The notes beneath the pieces were generated by a model that saw nothing but the letters and a program-made list of their open reading frames with translations, had not been told where the DNA came from and searched no databases. This document shows, piece after piece, positions 1 through 5,582 of a stretch of DNA of 5,584 bases. Origin of the DNA: Desulfobacterales bacterium (lineage in GTDB: Bacteria; Desulfobacterota; Desulfobacteria; Desulfobacterales; UBA5852); assembly GCA_016735415.1 (NCBI GenBank), contig JAERRP010000309.1:1-5584 (forward strand). Reading direction: 5' to 3'. Numbering within the stretch: position 1 is the stretch's first letter; every line of letters begins with the position of its first letter. A program made the position numbers and the translations under genes.

Positions 1-256
1 CGATGTGCAGAGCGTAGGTATCGTTCGAAAGTTCGTTGTCGGGTACGTGGTCGTCCGGGGCTTGGGTAGACTTCTCTTTCATGCCGGCGGTCATGCCACC
101 GCCCTGGATCATGAATCCGTCGATCACCCGATGAAAAATTGTACCGTCGTAATGACCCTCGTTCACGTATCGCAAAAAATTGGCGGCCGTATTGGGTGCC
201 TTGGCTTCATCGAGTTCGATCAGGATATCTCCTGCGCTGGTTTCCAGTTTAATCAT
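1..256 (-). CDS. ppiB: Cyclophilin-type peptidyl-prolyl cis-trans isomerase (5' part, cut by window edge)
   Basis: This gene encodes a cyclophilin that catalyses cis-trans isomerisation of Xaa-Pro bonds and so helps proteins fold. Only the first 85 residues are present; the coding frame runs off the left edge. The protein begins [20 protein letters not shown] and has the family core [16 protein letters not shown] at about residues 39-54. That stretch contains the arginine of the FHRV motif (R43) and the GFMIQGG segment of the active site. The following [10 protein letters not shown] matches the GMKQKATKEP-like loop of bacterial PpiB. Family members are about 160-190 residues, so roughly half is missing. 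There is no signal peptide in the visible N-terminus, so a cytoplasmic form is likely. The ATG is fixed by an AAGGAG Shine-Dalgarno six bases upstream. The gene is separated from prfC by 223 nt containing its own promoter candidate, so it is probably a separate transcription unit. The family call is firm; the ppiB symbol is by similarity. Confidence 0.93.
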   Translation of the reverse strand, partial: MIKLETSAGDILIELDEAKAPNTAANFLRYVNEGHYDGTIFHRVIDGFMIQGGGMTAGMKEKSTQAPDDHVPDNELSNDTYALHI

Positions 257-262
257 GGTTTT

Positions 263-268
263 CTCCTT
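263..268 (-). promoter_or_regulatory. Shine-Dalgarno of the cyclophilin gene
   Basis: On the minus strand this reads AAGGAG, with a six-base spacer to the ATG at 256-254. It is the best ribosome binding site in the window and settles the cyclophilin start. Confidence 0.85.
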
Positions 269-354
269 TTCCGGATCACGTGTACCGGTTGATCATTCAG
301 ATTCAATGCCGGCCTCAGCATTTCAAGGCCGCGGGCGTGTTTTGCAGATGCCGT

Positions 355-384
355 CCCATAGCGAATAAGACACCCGGCTGTCAA
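355..384 (-). promoter_or_regulatory. Sigma70-like promoter candidate for the cyclophilin gene
   Basis: The minus strand has a perfect TTGACA (384-379), an 18-base spacer, then TATGGG (360-355) as a weak -10 that shares only its first three bases with TATAAT. Transcription would start near 348 and give a leader of about 90 nt before the cyclophilin ATG. The -35 is strong and the -10 is poor, so this is a candidate only. Confidence 0.45.
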
Positions 385-393
385 GCGGGGAAT

Positions 394-416
394 GGGGAAC
401 CCCCGGGCCCCTGGGG
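394..416. other. Very GC-rich segment with alternative hairpins between prfC and the cyclophilin gene
   Basis: Runs of G4, C5, G3, C4 and G4 lie within 23 bases and can pair in more than one way, for example GGGG with CCCC across a short loop. On the minus strand it lies 64 to 86 nt downstream of the prfC stop and just upstream of the TTGACA box. No T-tract follows on either strand, so it is not an intrinsic terminator of the usual kind. It might slow polymerase or insulate the two genes, which is speculative. Confidence 0.35.
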
Positions 417-479
417 TCGGAAGCAGGGCGATCGTATGGAGGGCATCAATGGGCCGACGGCCCCGCCGACGCATGTGGA

Positions 480-2066
480 CTACATCACATCCCGTGTTTT
501 GTGAAAGACGATATCAGGCCATTGCTCCATGCAAAACCCGAGCTGCCACTCGCTGGTGGTTAGATATGACAGGCAGCCTTCGGCGTCCCGGGCCAGGTTG
601 ATCCGGTTTTCCTTCTCGAATTCCAGCAGTTTTTTGCCGTCTTCACACTCGATCCAGCGGGCCACGTTATACTCGGCCGATTCGTAGACGGCATCCACGC
701 CATCCTCGGCCCTGAGTCGGGCCATGGTGACGTCGAATTGAAGCACCCCTACGGCCCCCAGGATATAATCGCTGCCGGAAACCGGACGGAAGACCTGCAC
801 GGCCCCCTCTTCGGACAGTTGCGCCAGTCCTTTATGCAATTGTTTGGCTTTCAGTGGATTCTTGAGCCGCACACGCCGGAAGTGCTCGGGGGCAAAATTG
901 GGAATACCGGTAAATTTCAACAGTTCTTTTTCGGAAAAGGTGTCCCCGATCTTGATGGTGCCGTGATTGTGGATGCCGATGATGTCCCCGGGAAAGGCCT
1001 CCACCACGTTTTCCCGGTCCTGCGCCATGAAAATGGTGGCATTGGCGAAGGTAATCTCCTTGCCGATCCGGTGATGAACGACTTTCATGCCCCGGTTGAA
1101 CTTTCCGGAACAGATGCGGACAAAAGCAATCCGGTCACGGTGGGCCGGGTTCATATTGGCCTGGATCTTGAAGGCAAAACCGGAAAACGCTTTTTCGTAG
1201 GGCAATACTTCGCGTGAAACCGCCTGGCGTGCGCCGGGGGACGGGGCCAGTTCCACAAAGGCGTTCAACATTTCCCGGACGCCGAAGTTGTTGACGGCGC
1301 TGCCGAAGAAAACAGGGGTCTGGCTGCCCTTGAGGTAGTGCTCCAGTTCAAAGGGGTTGGCGGCACCTTCGAGCAGTTCGATGTCTTCACGCAGTTCGTC
1401 GGCCTGACTCCCCAGCAGTTCATCCAGGGCGCTATCGGCCAGGTCCGTGATGACAAGCCCATCATCGTTGCGGGTCTCCCGACCCGGCTCGAAGAGATGC
1501 AGTTGTTTGTGATAGAGGTTATAGACGCCCTTGAAACGTTTGCCCATGCCGATCGGCCAGGACAGGGGCGTGCATTCAATTTGCAGCTTATCTTCGATTT
1601 CGCCCAGAATGTCGAGCGGCGCCAGGCCTTCACGGTCCAGCTTATTGATAAACGTGATGATGGGGGTGTTGCGCATCCGGCAGACCTCCATCAGCTTTTC
1701 CGTTTGCGGTTCCACGCCCTTGGCGCTGTCAATCACCATCAGGGCACTGTCCACCGCCGTCAGGACGCGATAGGTATCTTCCGAAAAATCCTGATGTCCG
1801 GGGGTGTCCAGAAGATTGATATCGTAATCCCGGTAGTTGAATTTCATGACCGAAGAGGTGACCGAAATACCTCTTTCCTTTTCAATGGCCATCCAGTCGC
1901 TGGTGGCGTGGCGGGCCGCTTTCCGGGCCCGGACGGCACCGGCCTGCTGAATGGCCCCGCCGAAAAGGAGGAGTTTTTCGGTCAGCGTGGTCTTACCGGC
2001 ATCCGGATGGCTGATGATGCCGAAAGTCCGGCGGCGGTCGATTTCTTTTTGATGATAATATTCCAT
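480..2066 (-). CDS. prfC: Peptide chain release factor 3 (RF3, translational GTPase)
   Basis: RF3 is a cytoplasmic GTPase that removes RF1 or RF2 from the ribosome after peptide release and supports quality control after miscoding. The 528 residues match the usual length of about 529. Visible GTPase motifs are G1 SHPDAGKTT (19-27), G2/switch [10 protein letters not shown] (64-72), G3 DTPGH (87-91), G4 NKLD (141-144) and G5 GSA (255-257). [13 protein letters not shown] and [13 protein letters not shown] separate RF3 from EF-G. An EF-Tu-like domain 2 covers about 293-380, including [13 protein letters not shown] and [19 protein letters not shown]. The C-terminal domain contains [10 protein letters not shown] (385-394) and [13 protein letters not shown] (416-428). 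The frame is intact. The ATG at 2066 gives [17 protein letters not shown], the expected N-terminus, but no Shine-Dalgarno precedes it (GACAATAAACC), so initiation may rely on an A-rich, unstructured leader. I see no convincing -10/-35 pair in the 282 nt upstream; it may be read through from the 52-codon gene. Confidence 0.98.
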   Translation of the reverse strand: MEYYHQKEIDRRRTFGIISHPDAGKTTLTEKLLLFGGAIQQAGAVRARKAARHATSDWMAIEKERGISVTSSVMKFNYRDYDINLLDTPGHQDFSEDTYRVLTAVDSALMVIDSAKGVEPQTEKLMEVCRMRNTPIITFINKLDREGLAPLDILGEIEDKLQIECTPLSWPIGMGKRFKGVYNLYHKQLHLFEPGRETRNDDGLVITDLADSALDELLGSQADELREDIELLEGAANPFELEHYLKGSQTPVFFGSAVNNFGVREMLNAFVELAPSPGARQAVSREVLPYEKAFSGFAFKIQANMNPAHRDRIAFVRICSGKFNRGMKVVHHRIGKEITFANATIFMAQDRENVVEAFPGDIIGIHNHGTIKIGDTFSEKELLKFTGIPNFAPEHFRRVRLKNPLKAKQLHKGLAQLSEEGAVQVFRPVSGSDYILGAVGVLQFDVTMARLRAEDGVDAVYESAEYNVARWIECEDGKKLLEFEKENRINLARDAEGCLSYLTTSEWQLGFCMEQWPDIVFHKTRDVM

Positions 2067-2348
2067 GGTTTATTGTCGGCGGGCCCGATCAGGGACGCCT
2101 CTGACGACGGCCGTCCGGCGGCGGCCGTGCACCCTGTCAGCGACGATGTGCGTTGATCGCCGCCAACGGGCAGTGGACCTTCCCTATGGCCGGTACGACG
2201 ACCGTTCTCTCACCCGGCGGTACGCCATTGGACCACCGGGCGGCGGTTCGCCTCGATTTATTCGTCAATTGGATGGGTCGCGCTGGTTGACGGCCATGCA
2301 AGAACTGCCGCCGTCTTCAGGAAAGGACGCCCTCGGGCCGGTTTTGCA
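2067..2348. other. GC-rich intergenic region between the 52-codon gene and prfC
   Basis: This 282-nt stretch has stops in all minus-strand frames and no persuasive promoter, Shine-Dalgarno or terminator. The plus strand holds an open frame of 95 codons (2065-2352). Its product is arginine-rich and low in complexity, it begins antisense inside the prfC start codon, and it has no ribosome binding site, so I regard it as a GC-driven artefact. The one notable structure is the hairpin at 2213-2240. Confidence 0.6.
2213..2240. repeat. Nine-base-pair inverted repeat in the prfC upstream region
   Basis: CCCGGCGGT (2213-2221) faces ACCACCGGG (2232-2240). As minus-strand RNA this forms nine pairs, one of them G-U, around a 10-nt loop. 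No U-tract follows on either strand. It could be a structured part of a prfC leader transcript. No known riboswitch or protein site is recognised. Confidence 0.5.
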
Positions 2349-2507
2349 CTAGGCGATTTTCACATCAGGTTGGCCTTTGCGGCGGCGGATCACCCGGTGT
2401 CCGGTGGTCGTTCGGCGCAGCGTCTGTTTTACATTCGAGGTGGCGTCGGCTGTTTTGAGCAGCTGCCGCAGTTGGGCTTCAATCTTTTTAATCTTAGCTT
2501 CGTCCAT
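2349..2507 (-). CDS. Small basic hypothetical protein of 52 residues
   Basis: I do not recognise the family with confidence. The gene starts at an ATG with GAAGGA just upstream and an in-frame TGA two codons before it, so the start is fixed. It ends at TAG. The N-terminal third, DEAKIKKIEAQLRQLLKTAD, has an amphipathic helical pattern with I6, I9, L13, L16 and L17 on one face. A polar linker (ADATSNVKQTLRR, residues 19-31) follows, then a strongly basic tail, GHRVIRRRKGQPDVKIA (36-52). Arginine and lysine far outnumber acidic residues, so nucleic acid or ribosome contact is possible, but this is inference. There is no signal peptide or membrane segment. It lies between darP and prfC on the same strand, with its own promoter candidate at 2690-2698. 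The balanced codon use, the Shine-Dalgarno and the protein-like sequence make it more likely real than chance. Confidence 0.72.
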   Translation of the reverse strand: MDEAKIKKIEAQLRQLLKTADATSNVKQTLRRTTTGHRVIRRRKGQPDVKIA

Positions 2508-2509
2508 AA

Positions 2510-2515
2510 TCCTTC
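2510..2515 (-). promoter_or_regulatory. Shine-Dalgarno of the 52-codon gene
   Basis: The minus strand reads GAAGGA immediately followed by TT and the ATG at 2507. Spacing is a little short but workable, and the in-frame TGA at 2513-2515 excludes a longer start. Confidence 0.65.
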
Positions 2516-2562
2516 ACTTGGTTAATGGTTAATGCCATTCCGGGCCGATTTCTGCCATTTTT

Positions 2563-2576
2563 CGGGAAGGTTCCCG
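2563..2576. repeat. Short GC-rich inverted repeat in the leader of the 52-codon gene
   Basis: CGGGAAGGTTCCCG reads as CGGGAA facing TTCCCG around a GG centre, giving a stem of five pairs with a four-base loop in RNA. On the minus strand it is followed by AAAAA rather than T's, so it is not a terminator for the leftward transcript. Confidence 0.45.
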
Positions 2577-2632
2577 CGGCCAGGGCCTGGTCAGGCTAAA
2601 AAAAATCCGCCCATTTCGAGCGAATCGATAAT

Positions 2633-2654
2633 TTTTTTATCCGTTTTTTATCCG
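2633..2654 (-). repeat. Perfect tandem duplication of an 11-bp unit
   Basis: The minus strand reads CGGATAAAAAA twice in direct succession (2654-2644 and 2643-2633), and one further A follows. The unit lies about 30-50 nt downstream of the predicted start site of the promoter at 2690. A related GCGGAT followed by eight T's occurs further along at 2610-2598. One helical turn per unit would place the A-tracts in phase, which could bend DNA or present a repeated protein site. Confidence 0.7.
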
Positions 2655-2689
2655 GGTAAGGGGTACCGCACCTTGAAGTTAGTTTGCCA

Positions 2690-2698
2690 ATTATATCA
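2690..2698 (-). promoter_or_regulatory. Extended -10 promoter upstream of the 52-codon gene
   Basis: The minus strand reads TGATATAAT, a perfect TATAAT (2695-2690) with the upstream TGn of an extended -10 element. Candidate -35 hexamers are poor: TTGCAT with a 15-base spacer or CTTGCA with 16. That is typical of extended -10 promoters. Transcription would start near 2683, about 175 nt before the 52-codon gene. The inverted repeat at 2709-2731 covers the -35 region, so a regulator may act here. Confidence 0.6.
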
Positions 2699-2708
2699 GA
2701 ATTTCGGG

Positions 2709-2731
2709 TTATGCAAGCTTAAAATGCATAA
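2709..2731. repeat. Operator-like inverted repeat overlapping the -35 region
   Basis: TTATGCA (2709-2715) faces TGCATAA (2725-2731) with a nine-base centre containing AAGCTT. It lies about 20-48 bases upstream of the predicted transcription start, the usual place for a repressor or activator dimer. The regulator is unknown. Confidence 0.5.
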
Positions 2732-2732
2732 T

Positions 2733-2833
2733 TCGGCCGCAGACCTTTCGCGTTGGGCGGTATACGTTCGTTATCGGCATCACGGAGGGATTCTTTAGGA
2801 CCTTTTTTAAAGAATGTCAGCCACTGCGGCCGA
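2733..2833. repeat. Nested inverted repeats closing a 101-nt element downstream of darP
   Basis: TCGGCCGCAG (2733-2742) is the exact reverse complement of CTGCGGCCGA (2824-2833). Inside, ATTCTTTA (2790-2797) faces TAAAGAAT (2808-2815) across a 10-nt loop. The outer arms could close a folded RNA of about 100 nt containing an inner hairpin on either strand. No promoter or T-tract defines such an RNA clearly. Confidence 0.5.
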
Positions 2834-2854
2834 TGGCCCTGGCGGGGGCGGATT

Positions 2855-3343
2855 TCATTCCGTCTCGGTAATCCTTCTCAGATAGCAAAAGAGCTTGCGT
2901 GAAGCGCCGGGGCCCTTCCCTTCCCGGGCTTCCCGACGGGCGTTGCGTGCCAGTTGTGTGAGCTGCTGGCGATCCGCATCCGGACAACGGGCCAGAATTG
3001 CCTCGACAAGTTCATGGTTGCCTTCTCTGAGAGCATCCCGCCAGGTTTCGAGACGCTTGAAGGCCAGCGCTTTCTTTAGATCCCCGCGCCTGAAATTGTC
3101 CAGGGCCTGCCTGATGGGCGCGGTGTCGATGCGCCGCATGAGCGCACCGATATACTTCAGCTGCCGACGGCGGGCGCCGTGCGGCCGGGTTCGGCGGGCC
3201 AGTTTCACCGCCTCGCGCAGCTCGACGGGTAAATCTATCGCGGCGATCTGCTCCGGCGCCAGGGCCACCAGGGTTTCCCCTAGTTCCTGCAGGGCCTGGT
3301 CCTCCTTCTTCATGCGGGTACGACTTAATGGCTTTTGATCCAT
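2855..3343 (-). CDS. darP: DarP/YjgA-like ribosome maturation factor (DUF615)
   Basis: Members of this family bind late 50S precursors and help mature the peptidyl-transferase region (established for Escherichia coli DarP, formerly YjgA). The 162-residue product is mostly helical and highly charged. It shows the family signatures RRQLKYIGALMRRIDTAPIRQALD (about 60-83) and CPDADRQQLTQLARNARREAREGKGP (about 124-149), with a C-terminal FCYLRRITE. The E. coli protein has about 183 residues; this one lacks its acidic N-terminal extension. A longer start at 3394 would overlap rlmN by 47 nt and add an unrelated alanine-rich stretch. I therefore chose the ATG at 3343, four bases after the rlmN stop, with GGTGA upstream as a weak ribosome binding site. 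This spacing suggests translational coupling. DUF615 is best known from beta- and gammaproteobacteria. Confidence 0.92.
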   Translation of the reverse strand: MDQKPLSRTRMKKEDQALQELGETLVALAPEQIAAIDLPVELREAVKLARRTRPHGARRRQLKYIGALMRRIDTAPIRQALDNFRRGDLKKALAFKRLETWRDALREGNHELVEAILARCPDADRQQLTQLARNARREAREGKGPGASRKLFCYLRRITETE

Positions 3344-3347
3344 TATT

Positions 3348-4391
3348 TCACCGGGCCGTTTGGCAACGGTTCCTGCGGCTGCCAAGCTGGCCACAGGCCG
3401 CCATCAGATCCCGGCCGCGGGGGACGCGTTTTTGAACGTTGATGCCGCCATCGATGAGCTTTTGCCGAAACTGCTCCATTTCGCCGTCCGTCGGGGAGCG
3501 GTAAGGCAATGATATACCGGGGTTGAAAGGAATCAGGTTGATTTTGGCACGTAGCGGTGCCAGCCAGTCGGTCAGGGCCGTCACACATTCATCGCCGTCG
3601 TTGATGCCGGGGATCAGCACGTAGGCCACCATGAGATCATAACCCTTTTTCAAAGGATAGGCCTTGAGGGCGCTCTGAAGACGGTCCAGGGGCGTGATGC
3701 GGTTCAGGGGCATCAGCCGCGCCCGCAAGGCATCGTAAGGGGCATTGAGGGAAACCGCCAGTTTCAGATGGGGCATCCCCCGTTGCGCCAGTTTCTCGAT
3801 ACCGTCAATGAGGCCGGCGGTGGAAACGGTAATGTGGCGCTGGGCGATATCCAGACCCCGCTGGTCGCTCAACACCTGCACCGCCTGGATGACGTTATCG
3901 AAATTGTCGAAAGGCTCCCCCATACCCATAAAAACAACGTTGCGCACCTCCCGGCCGTAGCGGCGACGGGCCGTATACACCTGCCCCACAATCTCTTCGA
4001 CCGTAAGCTGCCGCACCAGCCCCATGCGGGCGGTTTCGCAGAAACGGCATCCCATCCGGCAGCCGGCCTGGCTGGAGACGCAGACCGTATGATGGGTTTC
4101 CATCGGCAGAATCACCGACTCGATTCGCTGGCCGTCCTTCAGTTCGGTCACGAATTTAACCAGGCCCTCTTGGCAGACTTCGTCCACCACCGCACCGGGC
4201 GCAAATACCAGATCCCTTTCAAGCCTGTCCGTCAGACCGGGGGAGGCCCCGATGGCAGGGGACTGCCACGCTTCCGGATTCAGGTTCTTGTAGAATTCAC
4301 GATAGAGGGCACCGGCCAGAAAGGGGCCCTTGCCATATCGCGCGGCAAAGGTCTCGACAAGATTGGTGTATGTCAGCGCTAACAGTCGCAT
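3348..4391 (-). CDS. rlmN: RlmN/Cfr-type radical SAM RNA methyltransferase
   Basis: RlmN makes 2-methyladenosine at A2503 of 23S rRNA and at A37 of some tRNAs, using two SAM molecules and a methylated cysteine. This 347-residue protein has the radical SAM cluster CRMGCRFC (C111, C115, C118), preceded by VCVSSQAG with C104, which aligns with the second catalytic cysteine. FMGMGEP (154-160) is the SAM-binding GGEP-like motif. Later come KINLIPFNPG (283-292) and DLMAACGQL (328-336), where C333 aligns with the methyl-carrying cysteine. Both mechanistic cysteines are therefore present. It is shorter than E. coli RlmN (384) and reads ETARMGLVRQL (119-129) where the family usually has ATG..GF.RNL. 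It could be a divergent RlmN or a paralogue with another substrate; Cfr (C8 methylation) seems less likely but is not excluded. The ATG at 4391 follows an in-frame TGA; the nearest purine-rich site, GGGACGG, is 10 bases upstream. It sits 58 nt after the lipoprotein gene and 4 nt before darP. Confidence 0.93.
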   Translation of the reverse strand: MRLLALTYTNLVETFAARYGKGPFLAGALYREFYKNLNPEAWQSPAIGASPGLTDRLERDLVFAPGAVVDEVCQEGLVKFVTELKDGQRIESVILPMETHHTVCVSSQAGCRMGCRFCETARMGLVRQLTVEEIVGQVYTARRRYGREVRNVVFMGMGEPFDNFDNVIQAVQVLSDQRGLDIAQRHITVSTAGLIDGIEKLAQRGMPHLKLAVSLNAPYDALRARLMPLNRITPLDRLQSALKAYPLKKGYDLMVAYVLIPGINDGDECVTALTDWLAPLRAKINLIPFNPGISLPYRSPTDGEMEQFRQKLIDGGINVQKRVPRGRDLMAACGQLGSRRNRCQTAR

Positions 4392-4449
4392 TCAGTTGTT
4401 ACCGTCCCATCAGGCGGCATCGGTGCGCCCTGAGGTCATCGGAAAATCG

Positions 4450-5328
4450 TCACAGATCAGTCTCTTGCTCGATCTGGGCAGGCTCACACGCCAGCTGTTC
4501 CATTTCGACGGCAAGCTTCTCAAAGCGATCCACGATATGTCGACGCTGTTTCAGTGTCAATGACTCGGAAAGCTTTTCCAGGAAATGAAAGGTCAGGCGC
4601 TTATTGATGTCGATCTTTTCCTGGTAGGGTGGATCACGGAGCTTGTCCGGACGCGCCAGCAGGTCAATGAACCGGCGCTGAAAGTCTTGGTCCTGGTGGC
4701 GCTGGTTGAGCCGGTGGTGTAGCGCCTCCTGAAAACGTCGACGATGCGCCAGCCAGGCTTCGGCGGTTTCCTCCAGCCGGCCGGCCCATTCCGCCATCAG
4801 CCCTTTCTGGGTCTTCGTCAGTGGTCCCGTCCAGTAGGCAATGCGTTTCTGCATCCGTTTCTGCCGATTCCGACGGCGCGCCGCGGGGGGTGGATCTACA
4901 TATTCGCGCTGCAGGTCAAGGTTCGTTTTCTCGAGGTTCTCAAAAAGCGTGTCGACCTGTACGTCTGTGGCGGTGGCCAGGATCGCCACGGCATCCGGTC
5001 CGACCTGGTGGACCAGATCAATCCCGTATTGTTTCAGCTGATCAAGGTGGTCAGCCCAACGCGCGGCGGCTACGGGCTGGCCTGGTATGCTCAGGTCGTC
5101 ACGCAGTTGCCGCAGGAAATCCGCATAGCGGGACATCTGCGTGCGACAGTGCCATTCCAGCTGATACGCAAGCCGGGGGCCGGCCAGCTGGTCGTTCTGC
5201 TGTGTGTTGAGCGCGATGTAGTCCTCGACATACCAGGGAATGAGCCAGTCGAGGTTGGTATACATCCAGCGGGGACCGCAGGCCATCAGCAGCACCATAG
5301 TGCTTATCACGAAAATCAGTTTACGCAT
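4450..5328 (-). CDS. DUF6279-like predicted outer-membrane lipoprotein
   Basis: The 292-residue product starts with a classic lipoprotein signal: MRKL, a hydrophobic run (I5-M15) and the lipobox L14-M15-A16-C17. G18 after the cysteine does not signal inner-membrane retention, so outer-membrane sorting in the periplasm is likely. The mature protein opens with MYTNLDWLIPWYVEDYIALN (22-41) and continues with LEWHCRTQMSRYADFLRQL (57-75). That resembles the Y.N.DW....V..Y..L and WHR.EL.RYA.FL pattern I associate with DUF6279 lipoproteins; no function is established. The rest is almost all helix and rich in charged residues, with an RRRNRQKRMQKR cluster near 151-162. Three L-T-x-x-Q-like motifs occur at L40-Q44, L170-Q174 and L257-Q261, similar to the LTxxQ repeats of the periplasmic CpxP/Spy proteins. 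The start ATG has no Shine-Dalgarno (AATTTGTTAA precedes it), but the signal peptide fixes it. It is first in a probable operon with rlmN and darP. Confidence 0.82.
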   Translation of the reverse strand: MRKLIFVISTMVLLMACGPRWMYTNLDWLIPWYVEDYIALNTQQNDQLAGPRLAYQLEWHCRTQMSRYADFLRQLRDDLSIPGQPVAAARWADHLDQLKQYGIDLVHQVGPDAVAILATATDVQVDTLFENLEKTNLDLQREYVDPPPAARRRNRQKRMQKRIAYWTGPLTKTQKGLMAEWAGRLEETAEAWLAHRRRFQEALHHRLNQRHQDQDFQRRFIDLLARPDKLRDPPYQEKIDINKRLTFHFLEKLSESLTLKQRRHIVDRFEKLAVEMEQLACEPAQIEQETDL

Positions 5329-5364
5329 TTAACAAATTAAAAAGGATCGAAACGGATTTCAAGG

Positions 5365-5431
5365 CCGGCAGGGGGCATCGTCAGGCCGGAACACGGTAAA
5401 AACGCCGGTACGGATTCATGCCCCCTGGCGG
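5365..5431. repeat. Long-armed inverted repeat in the leader of the lipoprotein gene
   Basis: CAGGGGGCAT (5369-5378) is the exact reverse complement of ATGCCCCCTG (5418-5427). Beyond a G-G mismatch the stem extends by CCG (5365-5367) facing CGG (5429-5431), giving 13 pairs in total. The 39-nt interior can form a further CCGG/CCGG stem. It ends 36 nt before the lipoprotein ATG on the minus strand. No T-tract follows directly, so an ordinary terminator is unlikely. Confidence 0.6.
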
Positions 5432-5459
5432 AAGGGCGACCGGTATTGGCAGGCGATCT

Positions 5460-5492
5460 GACATTTTACGACATTTTTTTGACAATTATTGT
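5460..5492. repeat. Helically phased GACA repeats ending in an ACAATTATTGT palindrome
   Basis: On the plus strand GACA begins at 5460, 5470 and 5481, spaced 10 and 11 bases and separated by T-tracts. The last copy overlaps the perfect palindrome ACAAT-T-ATTGT (5482-5492). Sites one helical turn apart lie on one DNA face, as in arrays bound by a regulator. The position is 130-165 nt upstream of the lipoprotein start. Confidence 0.45.
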
Positions 5493-5568
5493 TCCGCGAC
5501 GCACGGCAATAAAGAATCCAACGGGTGTCAAGGTTTTGAAATCGCCCTCGCGGGCCATGGTATTGATC

Positions 5569-5582
5569 TACAACCAATTGTA
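5569..5582. repeat. Short inverted repeat TACAA-N4-TTGTA at the window edge
   Basis: TACAA (5569-5573) faces TTGTA (5578-5582) across CCAA. It shares the ACAA/TTGT half-site with the palindrome at 5482-5492, so the two may be sites for one regulator. It is short enough to be chance. Confidence 0.3.

Larger units (their letters stand above)
2508..2854. other. Non-coding 347-nt region between darP and the 52-codon gene
   Basis: No supportable gene lies here. An 88-codon open frame on the plus strand (2532-2798) has no ribosome binding site and crosses the A- and T-tracts, so I reject it. The region is more AT-rich than its surroundings. It holds a 10-bp inverted repeat enclosing an 8-bp one (2733-2833), a 7-bp inverted repeat next to an extended -10 promoter (2690-2731), a tandem 11-bp repeat (2633-2654) and an eight-base A-tract (2598-2605). 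A GC-rich inverted repeat lies at 2563-2576. It looks like a regulated promoter region with a leader of about 175 nt, or a small RNA locus. Confidence 0.6.

Noticed and set aside
738..1217. 159-codon plus-strand open frame antisense to prfC, with others at 1338-2156 and 3768-4382
   Set aside because: These are antisense shadows of strongly coding minus-strand genes and show no family motifs.
2065..2352. 95-codon open frame on the plus strand between prfC and the 52-codon gene
   Set aside because: It begins inside the antisense of the prfC start codon, has no ribosome binding site, and its product is arginine-rich and low in complexity, as expected by chance in GC-rich DNA.
2586..2605. Hairpin GCCTG-GT-CAGGC next to an eight-base A-tract, resembling a terminator
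   Set aside because: For leftward transcripts the T-run comes before the hairpin, and for rightward transcripts the hairpin is followed by A's, so neither strand has terminator order.
2532..2798. 88-codon open frame on the plus strand in the darP downstream region
   Set aside because: It crosses A-tracts, T-tracts and repeats, has no Shine-Dalgarno, and the product shows no domain-like pattern.
4410..4433. Imperfect hairpin TCAGG...CCTGA between the lipoprotein gene and rlmN
   Set aside because: The stem has a two-base internal mismatch and no T-tract follows, so it does not separate the genes as an intrinsic terminator.
5466..5558. 30-codon minus-strand frame ending in a basic, hydrophobic stretch (FFIAVRRGTIIVKK)
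   Set aside because: No Shine-Dalgarno and too short to separate from chance, although the product looks somewhat protein-like.
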